From Pycnopodia helianthoides (taxonomy: Eukaryota > Echinodermata > Asteroidea > Forcipulatida > Asteriidae): a stretch of DNA of 64,000 nt. Under the pieces are notes generated by a model. That model was given only the letters and a program-made list of their open reading frames with translations, was not told where the DNA came from and searched no databases. This document shows positions 51,060 through 62,919 of the stretch, piece after piece. Position numbers and translations under genes: made by a program. Position 1 is the stretch's first letter. Each line of letters starts with the position of its first letter. The stretch spans positions 744,001 through 808,000 of the forward strand of contig CM063254.1 of the NCBI GenBank assembly GCA_032158295.1, written 5' to 3'.

Positions 51060-52902
51060 GGAATCAAAACAAGTATTTGTTTACTTGAATTCAAGTTTGG
51101 GGGTGTGGGGGTTGGGGTTGGATGAGTGTAGCAGGCATAGCTCTATGGAGGCATTATTCCTTTCTCCATGATTGAGGTCATGCTATTTATGTCTAATAAC
51201 ATTATATACCGGTCGGTCGATGTTAGAAAAGGTGGTACAATCATCATTTACCCGTACAATGACTGACGCCATAAGCCAGAAAGCAATAAAGTATGTCATT
51301 AACAATGAATGCATAAATCCCAACAGGTGCAGTTGATATTTAATATAACCCAAAGCCTACAAGTGCATGTAGGCGTCTCAGTATGTAGAACTCCTCTAAA
51401 TACATACATGGAGACACAGAGTCCAAGTTGGGATGGGTAATGCATAGTGCGGAAAATGTGCAGCTCTCTTTTAATCTACATTTCCTCTTTGATTTGCCAT
51501 TTCCACGAAACTATCCAACTCTTACAACATTAAACAAATTCAGCAAATTTCAAACACCGGTTTGTCATTCAAGTGTTTTATGCGTGTGTTTGCGTAGGCA
51601 CTGTTATTGAGTGCCACAGTATGTAGCAACAAAAAATATGCCAAGGGTCTTACTGTCATATTTCCTTTGTTATGTGCAGGCATGACTGCATCCTCGTTTA
51701 CTGTTTGTCCTTTCTCTATGCATAAACAAAAAAATGTTGGTCTACTGGTATGTGTGCAAACAAACAAACATGCTTTTCTCTAAATCATTGACAAAGTTAT
51801 TATGTACATAACTGACAAATGTACTAGGTAGGTCACATTGAAAAGAAACAAACAATGATATATTCAAACTAGTACGCCCCCTATAAAAAAGGAAAAAAAA
51901 AAAAGAAGAAAAATGTAAGCAAAACAGCTTGTTTGGCTAGGAGCCAACTTCTTTTTTTTCAATAGCATATGGGGAAGCTAAATCCCTCATAATTCAGAGA
52001 ACCTGATTGGTTGAAAAGTAGATGGGGTTAGGGCAGGTCTGAAACTATGAATAAATGCTGTGTTTATCCCCATGATGTGAAAGGAATAATCTAGAATATG
52101 GAAAAATTAAAAATCACATGAATCAATTTGAAAATACCATAATTCTCTTATTATTTTTTTTCACAAACTCTTGTTCGTTTCCTTTGATTTTTTGTCAAGG
52201 AAATGTTGGGGGGGGGGAAGGGAATCGAGCCTGCGGATCTTGTGATTCCATCAATTTCTGCATGGCATTGCTTTTACACATCGTGTACATGTACATGTTA
52301 AGCTGACATTTACATGTTTCATGTCTCGGTAACTTGCCAAGAAATGTTAATATATTACGAATACAACTGATTGCACCGCGGTCGTTTGATAGCTTGTTGT
52401 CATGGCAACCGGCTCAAAAACTCAAAGAAGAAAATGCTGCGCAAATGCCATATCCATGGAATGTGTGCTAGCCAAACTTGGTCATTACTATCATTACCAA
52501 TGACTAAGCTTTTCTTGGTGAGGCACACAATTCCCTTATTTCAGCTCCTACTCATGGGCTATGGAATCCCAATGGATGGAATGGTCAAAATTGTGATTGT
52601 CATTGTTTGACTCAGTCCGATTGGCCACCGTCAGCAAATGCTGGTTTGATTTGAGTTGATTAGAGACTCGTTTCATTGTCAACAGAGAGGAAGGTTTTCC
52701 AATTATAATGTTCCAAATGACCATCATGTCGATTCCTATTGCTTCCTTTCTATCATTCTGTGATCTGCAACTCGGAACTAAATTACAGAACATTTAAATG
52801 TGAGTGTTTGTTAAATTGTACTGAATATTTTTGCGATATAATACAAAAAATATTAATATTAAATCGGCCATGATGAAACTTGTAATTTTTTTTTGAAATT
52901 GA
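51060..52902. other. Intergenic, no gene recognised
   Basis: Poly-A/G and T-rich tracts (51886-51915, 52203-52220) and unique AT-rich sequence. Confidence 0.45.
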
Positions 52903-53075
52903 CAGGCCTGATACTTCACGGCAGCAACAGAGACAATTGTCTCCATGCCCCTGGTCATTGCCTTGTTGTGCCCTTTAAAATATTGCAGTACTAATTTACA
53001 TTTTCCTCATCATGGTGGCATTTTCTAAAGAAAAATAACCTTGCCCATACAAGAACAAAGTGTCGGGCCTGAAAG
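52903..53075. repeat. Interspersed repeat with GGCAACTGAGACAATTGCC block
   Basis: AGGCCTGATACTTCACGGC, ACAGAGACAATTGTCTCCAT, CCCTGGTCATTGCCTTG and GTGTCGGGCCTGA. Related blocks lie at 42725-42905, 46650-46700 and 60140-60225. Confidence 0.55.
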
Positions 53076-54436
53076 TATAATATACTGGTACAAGATTGTA
53101 CAGCACATGAAGTAAAACATGTGTTCAAACTAGTACGTAGGTGTAGAAACATGTAATTCGCATACGGTGTGTTAATGTGTAGAGTGGATATTACATTGAA
53201 ACATCCCTGGAACTTGGAACACTGCCAAAGACATTTTCTGCTCCGCAGTAATTATGTAGCGTCAATTTTGTATATTTCAAAGGCAAATGATGTCGTCGTG
53301 CACATAGGATTATTAATGCACATCAGCCAGTAATGATGTGACTGAAGTAAAAACAAACAATGAATACAAAGAAAGAAATTAAATGAAAATAAAATAAATG
53401 AAATAAGTTGAAACAAAATATATCTTTTAAGCAATCATAAAAAAAATATATGTAAATTAAAATGACGATCAAATAAAATTAAACAAACAAATCTGGTTGT
53501 CAAAAATGCTGTTTTGGAAGAAAGAAATATATGACACTATAAAACAGGGTGGCCAACCATTATGGAACCCCAACACTAAAAAAAACCCTTTCCCCTTTAA
53601 CTATAATCTAACATGATGCTGTAAATGTGGTCCATGAATTATTCCAGCCTGTCTTTGGCTGCATAATTTGATGGATGTGTTACCCGATGTGGGCTGACCA
53701 TCTGCCTAACGGAACAAATGAACAACCTTGTCCAGAATAAAGACCAGTTCTATCTGCCCATAACCTGTTATGCTCTAGATCAGTTCTGTTTTTTCTACCA
53801 AATTTTGTTGACAAATCTCCTTAAAATTCAGACATGTATGATTTATATAATTCACTTAAAATTAACAATTTTTTTTCATGAAGTATAGAGTCGTGTTTTT
53901 TTGTAATAACAAGATTGGATATTTTAATATATTGGGTATTGGTTACTTTAATGTTTTGACATTAAAAGCATTTTTTCAATCTTGTAAAAATATCTTGTAA
54001 ATACATTTGTAACTTTTTTTTTTAAAGTCGCATTTAATCATAACCCTCTCAAATTAACAGTTTCAAATATTCAGTTCTGTGTATTGTACATGTAGTTCTG
54101 GCGTGCATTGTATCTTTTAAATACAGCCAATCGAGGCCATTTTCGCTACCAAAGGACAACGGAAAAAAAAAACAGAGTGAACTTTTGATATTTAGAAATA
54201 CCAACATATTCCTACCCTTTGGAGACAATAATTTGAGTAGATTTAAGTCTTAGACTTGCTCTCAAGTGCACTTGAAACCAAGTGGAGCATCTACAGAAAG
54301 TATCATCTTCAGCCAAGCATGAAGAAAAATGAGGGCTGTATGATGGGCAAATGGTTGCTTTGTCAGCAAAGAGATAGGGCCTAAGTGGTAAAGAGGAACC
54401 CTGCAGATTCCATCCATATATCAGTCTTTTTTATTT
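53076..54436. other. Intergenic, no gene recognised
   Basis: Very AT-rich, many homopolymer runs, nothing coding visible. Confidence 0.45.
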
Positions 54437-54585
54437 GGGGTTGAACAAAGAAAAATTGACTAGAGCTGAACTTAAACCTGCGACCTCTGTATTAACGTGC
54501 GGGCGCTCTACCAACTGAGCTATCAAGCCCTAATGTTGGCGGTCTCCCAAGTCAGTTTCCCTTGTGGTTTATTACTTGATGTTTA
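54437..54585 (-). mobile_element. tRNA-derived SINE, rearranged copy
   Basis: Head GCGCTCTACCAACTGAGCTA in minus orientation, joined after GGCGGTCTCCC to AAGTCAGTTTCCCTTGTGG, which is the reverse complement of the usual tail. This points to an internal inversion or deletion. Confidence 0.7.
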
Positions 54586-56545
54586 AAATAAAAAGTTATG
54601 TGCAAACCTTTGAATGTTTATATGTTCAATGTTACCAATGTTTTGCACACCCTTTAACTGTACCATCTCTAAAATGAGGTTAAAAATAAATTTTTGTAAT
54701 GGCTGTAGAAAACGTACAATACATGGAAATCCATGTCCTCTTTGTTCAGTTTTTTTTTTAGCAGTATTCCACAACCCACGTGTGAAGTTCAAAGTCTAAC
54801 ATCTCCGTGAAACACAAACATGAGTTCCACTTGGTCTAACCATGGACCGAACGAACGCTGTTGTGCAGATCTCAGATAACCTTTGGCTTGAACAGAAAAA
54901 TGCCTGTTTTGATACTTGTCACGCTGGTTTATGTTGGCAATTGAAGAGGTTCTTTAACATGGTGCTGGGAAGATAATGCCAGTTCATAATTATGTACAAT
55001 AAAAATCGTACGGCGTATTTGATTAATTTGTGAAAATATATACAAAGGGGGAGTGATGCATACATTGTAAAGATGTTATCAGAGATTCTAAAACGGAAAC
55101 ATAATAATTATAAAAAAATAAACAAATAATACTAGTAACATAAAATAGCTTAGTTTAATCATATCATAAACTATAAATTACAGGGAGTAACATTTGGGTG
55201 TTTTAGCCCCAAGAGGAAAATATAAATCAATAGCTATCAATGAAAAATATAAAAAAGTATAGTGTGGCAGTTTTTGTGGAGTAAAACCAGATGTGATGTT
55301 GGCGTGTGTGCACAGCCCTCATCCAGCTTGACCATTCTGATCTATGGCTATATCCTATAGCTACCCTGTACATGTACTATGTAGTAGTAGTGTTTATTGG
55401 GTAAATAAAAAGACATAGCACTACAGGTCAAGGCCGTAGTAGATTGAGAGGAACAGATTGTAGGCCAATCAGGAAGGAGCGTATTTGAAATGCTAGTCTT
55501 AAAGGGAATGTTTGATCCAAAAAACTTGACATCTCAATCTTTCAAAAGAGAAGATATCTTTGAGTTTTAAAGGGAAAGTATGTTGTTGTTTTTTGGAAGA
55601 GTAAACTAATTTCAACCGTCTAGTTTTCAATAAACACACCACACAACAAATCTGTGAAAATATGGTATCAAGTTTGGCGGTCTCATTCAAGAGAATCCAA
55701 TGATCATTCTGTTTGTTTATGTTTTGTCAGGAATTTTGAACAAGTTCATGCTGGGCTTATTTTGATTGCGCCTTGCGGCAATCAAAATAAGGAATGGAAA
55801 CTGTTGGATCTGTACCATCTACTTCCATCCATTGATGTTTTTAAAGTAAATGTTTCTCGGCATGGACTGGATGTCCGCTACAATTTAACTCAGGCCGGAT
55901 GCCGACCATGATGCTGGTATTATCCATCCTGACCCTAATCTCTTACATGATTACTGGTGACCTTAGTTGACCAACAGTAAACTGCCTCAACATGTCATGT
56001 ACAATGTACAAGCCTACAAGACTGTTATGTGTCAATGGACTAATCCACATGTTGTGCTTTCGCTATGGGTGTATGCATGCCTGAATGGCCAAGTTGATTG
56101 AGCCAGGCCAACTGTGTGGGTCAGCAGGAAATGACTTTGTGCGCCAATCAGCATTAGGTCAAACCACTCATATCTACTTTGCATGTAACTGATCTCTACA
56201 CCATTCTTACCAGTGGGAACTGTAATCTATGGGGGCCAGGGTTGTTTTGACAAGAAGCTTACATCGATTTCTCATTTTTGCTCAATTTCTTCTTGGTTTC
56301 CTAGAACTTGAAGGAATGATTGATATCTTCCTAAATCCAAATTGCCTTATGTTGGTCAAAACAAACTCATAAAATTCTTGAAAAAAAGGGTGAATTTTCG
56401 GAGACGGTGCAAATTGCTAACCAAAGTGACCCATGGTATAAACATGGAGGGAGGAAACCTCCTTCATGGTATAAATGCAAACGTTGTTAATGGCTTCACG
56501 TTTCCTAGTAGTTCTACATTGCTGCTTTTTGGAAGACTGTAATCA
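54586..56545. other. Intergenic, one perfect hairpin
   Basis: An 85-codon open frame at 55654-55911 is not recognised. It includes a perfect 14-bp stem at 55756-55791. Otherwise nothing supported. Confidence 0.4.
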
Positions 56546-56900
56546 TTCCAATCCTCTAGTTTTCAAGAAGCAGATAAAGACACTGCTTTAGGAAAATTCC
56601 TCTTTCAATCCTCTAGGTTTGGGAAGAGTGCCTTGATTTCAATCCTCTTGTTTTCAAGAAGCGACTAAAGAAATGAGATTGGTTCTCGGAAGAACCAAAG
56701 AAGCAAAAACATAACGTGGTGATGTTAAGAAGAGTGCTTTCATTCTAATCCTCTAGTTTTCAAGAATCAAGAACTCAAAAAAATGTGGGTTTTTGTTGTT
56801 GACGAATTCGATTATTCTATTTCTCTAGTTTTCAAGAAGCAAAAACACAAAGATTGTTTTTGTAATACTCTACTTCTAATCCTGCAGTTTTCATGTGACC
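56546..56900 (+). repeat. Irregular array of a CTCTAGTTTTCAAGAAGC motif
   Basis: CAATCCTCTAGTTTTCAAGA or close variants start near 56549, 56606, 56638, 56743, 56813 and 56873, with unequal spacing (31-108 bp). The reverse complement CTTCTTGAAAACTAGAGAAT appears once at about 57808. Confidence 0.7.
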
Positions 56901-57180
56901 CGATACCATGAAGGTAGATATAAGATGAAACTTAACCAAATAGACATTTTGATCGCTCACTTTTCAAACGGGGATATTGGTTGTTGTTTTAACATGTTGA
57001 AATACTTTATATTTCCTGACTAGACAGACTAATAGGGTTGGATCCAAACACGATGTTCTCAAATTAAAAAAAAACAATTTCAGCAGAACAGTTCAACATG
57101 GGCATGTACTTTAGACCTGTGCTTTTTAAAAGAAGGTAAAATACAATATTTTATTTCTAGGTAAACTGATTTTCATAACT

Positions 57181-57563
57181 TTAAAGGTATTATACAGGAT
57201 TGATAAGGATAAAAACAACAACTGTTTAATTTTAGTCTGAAAGCTTACTTATTATGAAGCTCATACTAGAACCATTTTTGTGTGAAATATTTCCATCTGA
57301 AATGAATTTATATTCAAGAAAACTGTATATACAAATATTTGTAAAACGCAATAGCTGATTTCGGTCGTCACAACCAAAATTTAGGACAATGTGTTTACAT
57401 GCTGAAATTGTGCATGGTTTTTCACTATTTCTCCTGACTCACTCAATTGATTCAGCCAAAATTTTCAAAGGTTTGTTATTTCATGTACATGATTGATCAC
57501 ACAAACATGAACACTGTCTGTGACTATTTTGTCAGCTCTACCAATCATGTATAATACCTTTAA
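57181..57563 (+). mobile_element. TTAA MITE, variant terminus
   Basis: TTAAAGGTATTATACAGGAT and ATGTATAATACCTTTAA give a 14-16 bp inverted repeat with TTAA at both ends. Internal blocks are shared with the 40477 copy. Confidence 0.83.
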
Positions 57564-60500
57564 TGAACTGCCATTGATTCTTTTCTAAATTATCAAATAA
57601 TTAGTAGAAAGCTCAAATCATGAAAAAAAAAACGATACAATAGCTGAACCCCTGGGAATTATGCCTGAAATGATGTTATAGTGGTCATAAAAATGATGGA
57701 TTTTGCATAATTAATAAGCATGTAAGATGAACTTTGTCTTTTATAGGGTTCATTGTCAAAAATGTTAAACACTTATGTGATATGTTATGAAATCCTTCAA
57801 TGATGCGCTTCTTGAAAACTAGAGAATTGGAATTAATGCAGTTTTTTATAAAGCGTCCCTCTACTAAAACAGCTGTAATCTCCTGGCTTTGAAGTTAACA
57901 AGGGAGTTACATCTCTGAATAGCTAGAGGACTAAAGTAATAGCTCTCTGTCTAGATTATCATACAATTATCATGTTTCTTGACACAATCGGAAGAAAATG
58001 ATAGAACTCTTTCAAGACATGTTGTACCCTCCCTTGCTGTCTTTTATCTTTTTCAATTGAATTTTTGGTAGTTGATTTTTCAGTTAATGCAAATAATGTT
58101 CGCTATCATTGAAAAACTAGTGACTGTCATTGAAACCCCTTAAATAAAAAAATTAAAAACACAAAGGATTTAGAAATATAACTTTAACGTTGCATATATT
58201 CAGCCTTAAGTACTACTAAACTAGCCCTACAAGCATACTATAATAAATGAATGATACTTAATTCTGCGCTCATTCTGTTTATTCCCTGTGAATATACCAT
58301 GGCATTCTACCTAAGAGCAAATCCTCTTAAATTACCGTGCAGGGTTCATGGGAGGACATTCAGTGGACATTTGGGACAAATAATCAAATGCTCAAATGCA
58401 AGCCCCTGGTTTTGTTTATTTAGTCAATTTGTTTTTCACTGTAAAGTATTACTCAGCCGATGTCTAAATTTAGGAATTTTTTTAATGCGATTATCATGAA
58501 TGTTATAAGTTAAAACGGTGTCTGCTTTTAATTTCATCTTACACTTGTGGACAAGTGGTGAAATGTTTGTTGCGTTGATAGAGCTAGCGTAATGGCTCTC
58601 ATGCAACTAGAATCTTGTGAGACTGCTGCTCTCGGATACTGCTGGTCCCACAAGAACACGGTCCCATGTAACAACTTGTACAACATGAATGCAGTTTGTG
58701 CATGGCCCATGGGCTCTCCAGCCAATTTCGTACAGAAGCATCTGATTGGTCATTTTCGTAAAATTAATGAATATTCAAACTATACATGAATATTAATAAA
58801 TCTGTATAGATTAATGGTGTCATGTTGATTGAAAACATGTGCCAGTACAAGTAGGTAGTACCACCATTTGTTGTACTCATGTTAATGTATGATTTGTTAA
58901 GAGAGAAGTTTGTTTAGCTGTAGGCCTTCAAACGTGGACCTGGAGATAGACTTTTAGAAGCAGCTTTCAACCAAGTCAAAAGATGACTGGAAAACTTGCT
59001 ACAAGGCTCACATTTCCACACAGTCAACCACAAAGAATCAAATCATACACTTTAAAAAAGAACCAAAGTTGATACCAAAAGTTAGGCCTGTTTGTGAAAT
59101 TAACTGATTTTGTGACTTATCAATACAAAGCTGTTCTGTAATTTATGTTTGTTTAGCAAGAAGTTTATTGTACGTAATCATCCGTATAATCATAACACAT
59201 CATTGGCTGATGGACAGGAGCAGATCAATATTTATGTTGATGAGGCAATGCACACATCTTGAACAGATTGATTATAAATGTTGTTTAAGCTAAGAATTAT
59301 CTAATTATCAAAGTGCTGAAGCAGTTAATCTTACCAAATACCATTACAAATACTCTCTAGTGTAAACACTTGCTGTTTTAACAACATTTGGAAATATTAC
59401 CATGGTAAAATGGACTCATCCAGGCAGTCTCATTGGCCGTCCATGGCAACAGTAATAATGTTAACTACATACACACAAGAATAAATGATTATGTACCACA
59501 TTCAGGTAGTACAAGTTGTTAAAGGTGTGAGCAAGCAGCAGTAGGCTTAACAGTTGAGTGAGAGCATGCACTGGAACAATAACATTCAAGTTTGCTTGAA
59601 AAAGTCTTAGCATTGTTCAATGAGAAGTAGCTCATGTCTTGTGGTAAACCAATAAAGTATTTATTAGAAATCAATTTGGGTTGATTAGGAATGGGATGGG
59701 AGTTGCACCTGTTACCACTGAGTGTTTGTTATGGAGTAAGTGCTCTACTAACCCACATCAACGTGTACATGCACTTGACTCTATTGAGGTTGATTGATGG
59801 GCAATCTATTTGGTGGGCTAATCATGATTCTAGATTTCAGGTCATAGGGGAGTAACTGCACATGGCATAGATGGATAATGTGTTATGGACCGGTGATACA
59901 AACAGGGACTGTCCAAACTTTTCAACATGTTTTAGTTTTGAGGACCCCCCTGCCCCCCCCCCAAGTAATATTTATAAACATTTCTCTTTCAAAATTGCTG
60001 TGCCTTATTTAGATATGAACATTTTACACATCGTTTAGAGTCGTATGTGATCTCTGACCTCCCTCCCTCTGTCATACTCTAGTCTTTGTTTGGCTGTGAA
60101 AATGTTTTTTGTAGTAAAAGGCACCTCTATAATTTTTACAGGAAAGTTTCAAAGGGCACCAACGCAATGACCGAGGGCATGAACGCAATTGCCTCTGTTG
60201 CCTCTGTGAAGTATCAAGCCTCAATTGTCACAGTATTTATCAACCACTTTACCAATCACAGTTTCACATCGAAAGACCTGGTTTAGAGCTGACCTCATCA
60301 GTTTCAAAAGTGCACAAAAATCTTCCTGCCGGAAAAGCTGCATCTATTTTCTGTGACCTAATGGGAGATTTAAGATCATCATGAGGTTTTAAGTTGACAA
60401 AAGCGTTTTATAGTCCCCTTTGAGTTTCTATCAAATCCACCAATGAGATTACGTTTAATAAGGTTTTTAGTGAAGCGCTGGCCATACCCTAGTGGTCAGA

Positions 60501-60650
60501 CTTTAAATGTCATCTCTTTGTGAAGGAGGGTCAGTAGTAGCATAGAGAACTATAATTCCTCTAGGCTCTTGGGGACATGGAGCAATCAGATTTGAACATA
60601 TTTGACTTGGGTAAAACCAAACAAAATCTGTGTGGGTTTTTAAAAAATGT
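57564..60650. other. Intergenic, no gene recognised
   Basis: AT-rich unique sequence with fragments of interspersed repeats near 60140-60225. No exon that I can support. Confidence 0.45.
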
Positions 60651-60785
60651 TTTTGCCATATTCGCATTGGCGACTACAGCTATGGCTACAAAGGTTGCTA
60701 AGGGTGTCAACGCATGATGATGCTGTGATCCAGCCGTAGCCATAGCCGTAGCTGTAGCTGCCAATTCACACATGGCCATATTTAT
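60651..60785. mobile_element. MITE of the CCATAGCC type
   Basis: ATGGCTACAA and TAGCCATAGCCGTAGC inverted blocks. Outer ends TTTGCCATATTCGCATTGGC and GCCAATTCACACATGGCCA. Confidence 0.65.
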
Positions 60786-60935
60786 ATACATAGGGCCTCA
60801 TACATGTAGGTTGCCAGTGCCACTCGGCAACTAGTTTGATGCCAATTTCAGAGTTCTAAAGCCCTGCAACTTTTATTTGTGCCGATGTTGCAGCAATTAC
60901 CATAGAGCAAGATGTAATGACGTATTTTCATTGAG

Positions 60936-61240
60936 AGTGTTGAACCCATCCATGTTTAGCGAGAGGACAGAGGATATCAGCCGCATCTCCGGCTGCAGTA
61001 TTCACAAATAGACACCACACAGAAAGTTCAATCTCCAAAACTCGCCAAGAGGGAAGTTTTTTTTGAGATTCAAATTTGTTGAAATACTTTTATTAGTTTC
61101 CAATCAACTTGGGTATTTCAGCTGAAATGATTTTTGTAGGATGCTTACCACCATTACAATCTTTATAACAAGTAATGCTTTTGGATAGAAATTACGAAAT
61201 GTTTTTTTTTGGGTCGTTACCCAAGTATGACCTACCTTTG
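60936..61240 (+). mobile_element. TTAA-family MITE fragment
   Basis: Shares AACCCATCCATG and GCATCTCCGGCTGCAG with the copies at 18.1 and 20.9 kb. Ends are not resolved. Confidence 0.55.
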
Positions 61241-61494
61241 AGCACAGAGAGAAGAAAACATCAACCAGTTCACTAGACTTTTACATGAAGAAATTGGGTC
61301 ACTGTTTCCTCTGCTCCAAGTACTACAATAATGAAACATTTTCCTCTTTTTTAATAATTTGCTGGATTTGTGGTAATCAACCCTTGAGGGATATGGAATA
61401 GGTACAGGGAAAAAGTGACAGTAATGAGTTTGTGATTATTGGATTGGGTGGGAATAAAGGGGTTTGTAAACGAGGTGGGTTATTGTACATGTAT

Positions 61495-61850
61495 GTGGGT
61501 GGGTAGGCATACACACCGTTGTGGGGACTTTTACACAATGGAACAAAGGTCCCCACAACGTTTTTCTTTGTAAACTGGGTCCCCACAAGGTAATTCTTTA
61601 GAAAAGGGAATAATAGAACAACAATAGGAAGTCCCCACAACGGTGTGTGCAACACTCTGTGTGTGTGTGTGGGTGTGTAGGTATACACATTCAAACCGGG
61701 GACCTATAACAAAAGAGGACAATAGGGTCCCCGTTTGGGGAAAGGTCCCCAGTTGGAAAACGTGTACAAAACCAATGAGAGCTGTTGCCAAAAAGTACAA
61801 ACAAAAGAGGGACAATAGGAGGTCCCTGATTGCAGGTGTTTAGACACTTG
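61495..61850. repeat. Cluster of GTCCCCACAACG units with inverted repeat
   Basis: GTCCCCACAA or GGGGAC units recur at least eight times in both orientations. CACACCGTTGTGGGGACTT (~61513) is mirrored by AAGTCCCCACAACGGTGTG (~61629). GT-rich tracts flank it. Confidence 0.7.
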
Positions 61851-61884
61851 TGTGTGTGGGGGGGGTATATTTACTGTTTCTCAG

Positions 61885-62215
61885 TTTAGTTTAACAAAGA
61901 AAAATTGACTAGAATCGGATTTGAACTGATGACCTCCAGTTTAACATGCCGGCGCTCTACCAACTGAGTTATCTAGCCCTCTGTTGGCAGTCTCCTTATT
62001 TTGGCAATATCTTTGTTCGGGGATGCCAGTCATAAGCCAATTAACCTGTAACTGCCGTATAGCCAGGGATCACACCCAAGTTTACGATTCAACCTGGGAA
62101 GCGGCAGCCAGGGGATCACCTTAAGGAAACGCAATTTTTAGTTTCAAATAGCAAGTAATAAACCACGAGGGAAACTGACTTGGTAAATTTTTTCATAACT
62201 TGGGGTTGAACAAAT
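61885..62215 (-). mobile_element. tRNA-derived SINE, full copy
   Basis: AACAAAGAAAAATTGACTAG, GCGCTCTACCAACTGAGTTA, GGGATGCCAGTCATAAGCC and AAGTAATAAACCACGAGGGA in the order seen at 20.0-20.3 kb. Confidence 0.8.
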
Positions 62216-62570
62216 ATTACATTTTTATGATCAACGTCAAAGGAAACAACTGTTGAAAATGAACAAAATTAAAAGTGTTTGAGATCTTGCAAAGATTAGG
62301 ATTTGTTATGAAATACATTCATCATGAACTGGAAGGTTGTATGAGTCGGTTTAGAGAGGCATTATAGTCAAACCCACCCCCACTAATGTTCCTCAATGGC
62401 CCCCTTATTTCCCCTTATGATTTCCAAATCAAACATTGGCAAGCTAATTAGGTCTCTAAACAGTCATTTAAAAAGTTTAATTTTGGTGTGCCATCATGAT
62501 CTAAAAAAAGCACATGTCTACTGTTTGGGCCATCTTTGGTTCTACATGAGCATTTCCTTTACTGCATGGT

Positions 62571-62919
62571 TTAAAGCACATGTACAACATTGGTAATTTT
62601 CAAAGACTAGTATCCGCACTTTATGTGACCCAACATATCCATGAACTAACAAACCTGTGAAATGTTAAGCTCAATCGGCACTTGGAGTCATGAGAAAATA
62701 GGGAACCCCATTATATGTTTTCACCGTTTTCAAACATCGGGTTTTGGACACACACGATGAAGATTAATGGTTTTACTAACTTCCTTGAAACTGGCATTTC
62801 AAGCAAAACAGTTTCAAGGGAAGCTTTTCACCATGGCTGTCTTCATACCATGTAAGTTATGTGCAAATCTGTGAACATTCATATTTTCAATCTTACCAAT
62901 GTTGTACACAACCCTTGAC
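62571..62919 (+). mobile_element. TTAA MITE, right end decayed
   Basis: TTAAAGCACATGTACAACAT at the left and GTTGTACACAACCCTTGA at the right. The interior matches the family (CAAAGACTAGTATCCGCACT). Confidence 0.75.

Noticed and set aside
55654..55911. 85-codon open frame with coding-like text (DLYHLLPSIDVF)
   Set aside because: No family recognised and no supporting splice partner. It contains a perfect hairpin that is unlikely in coding sequence.
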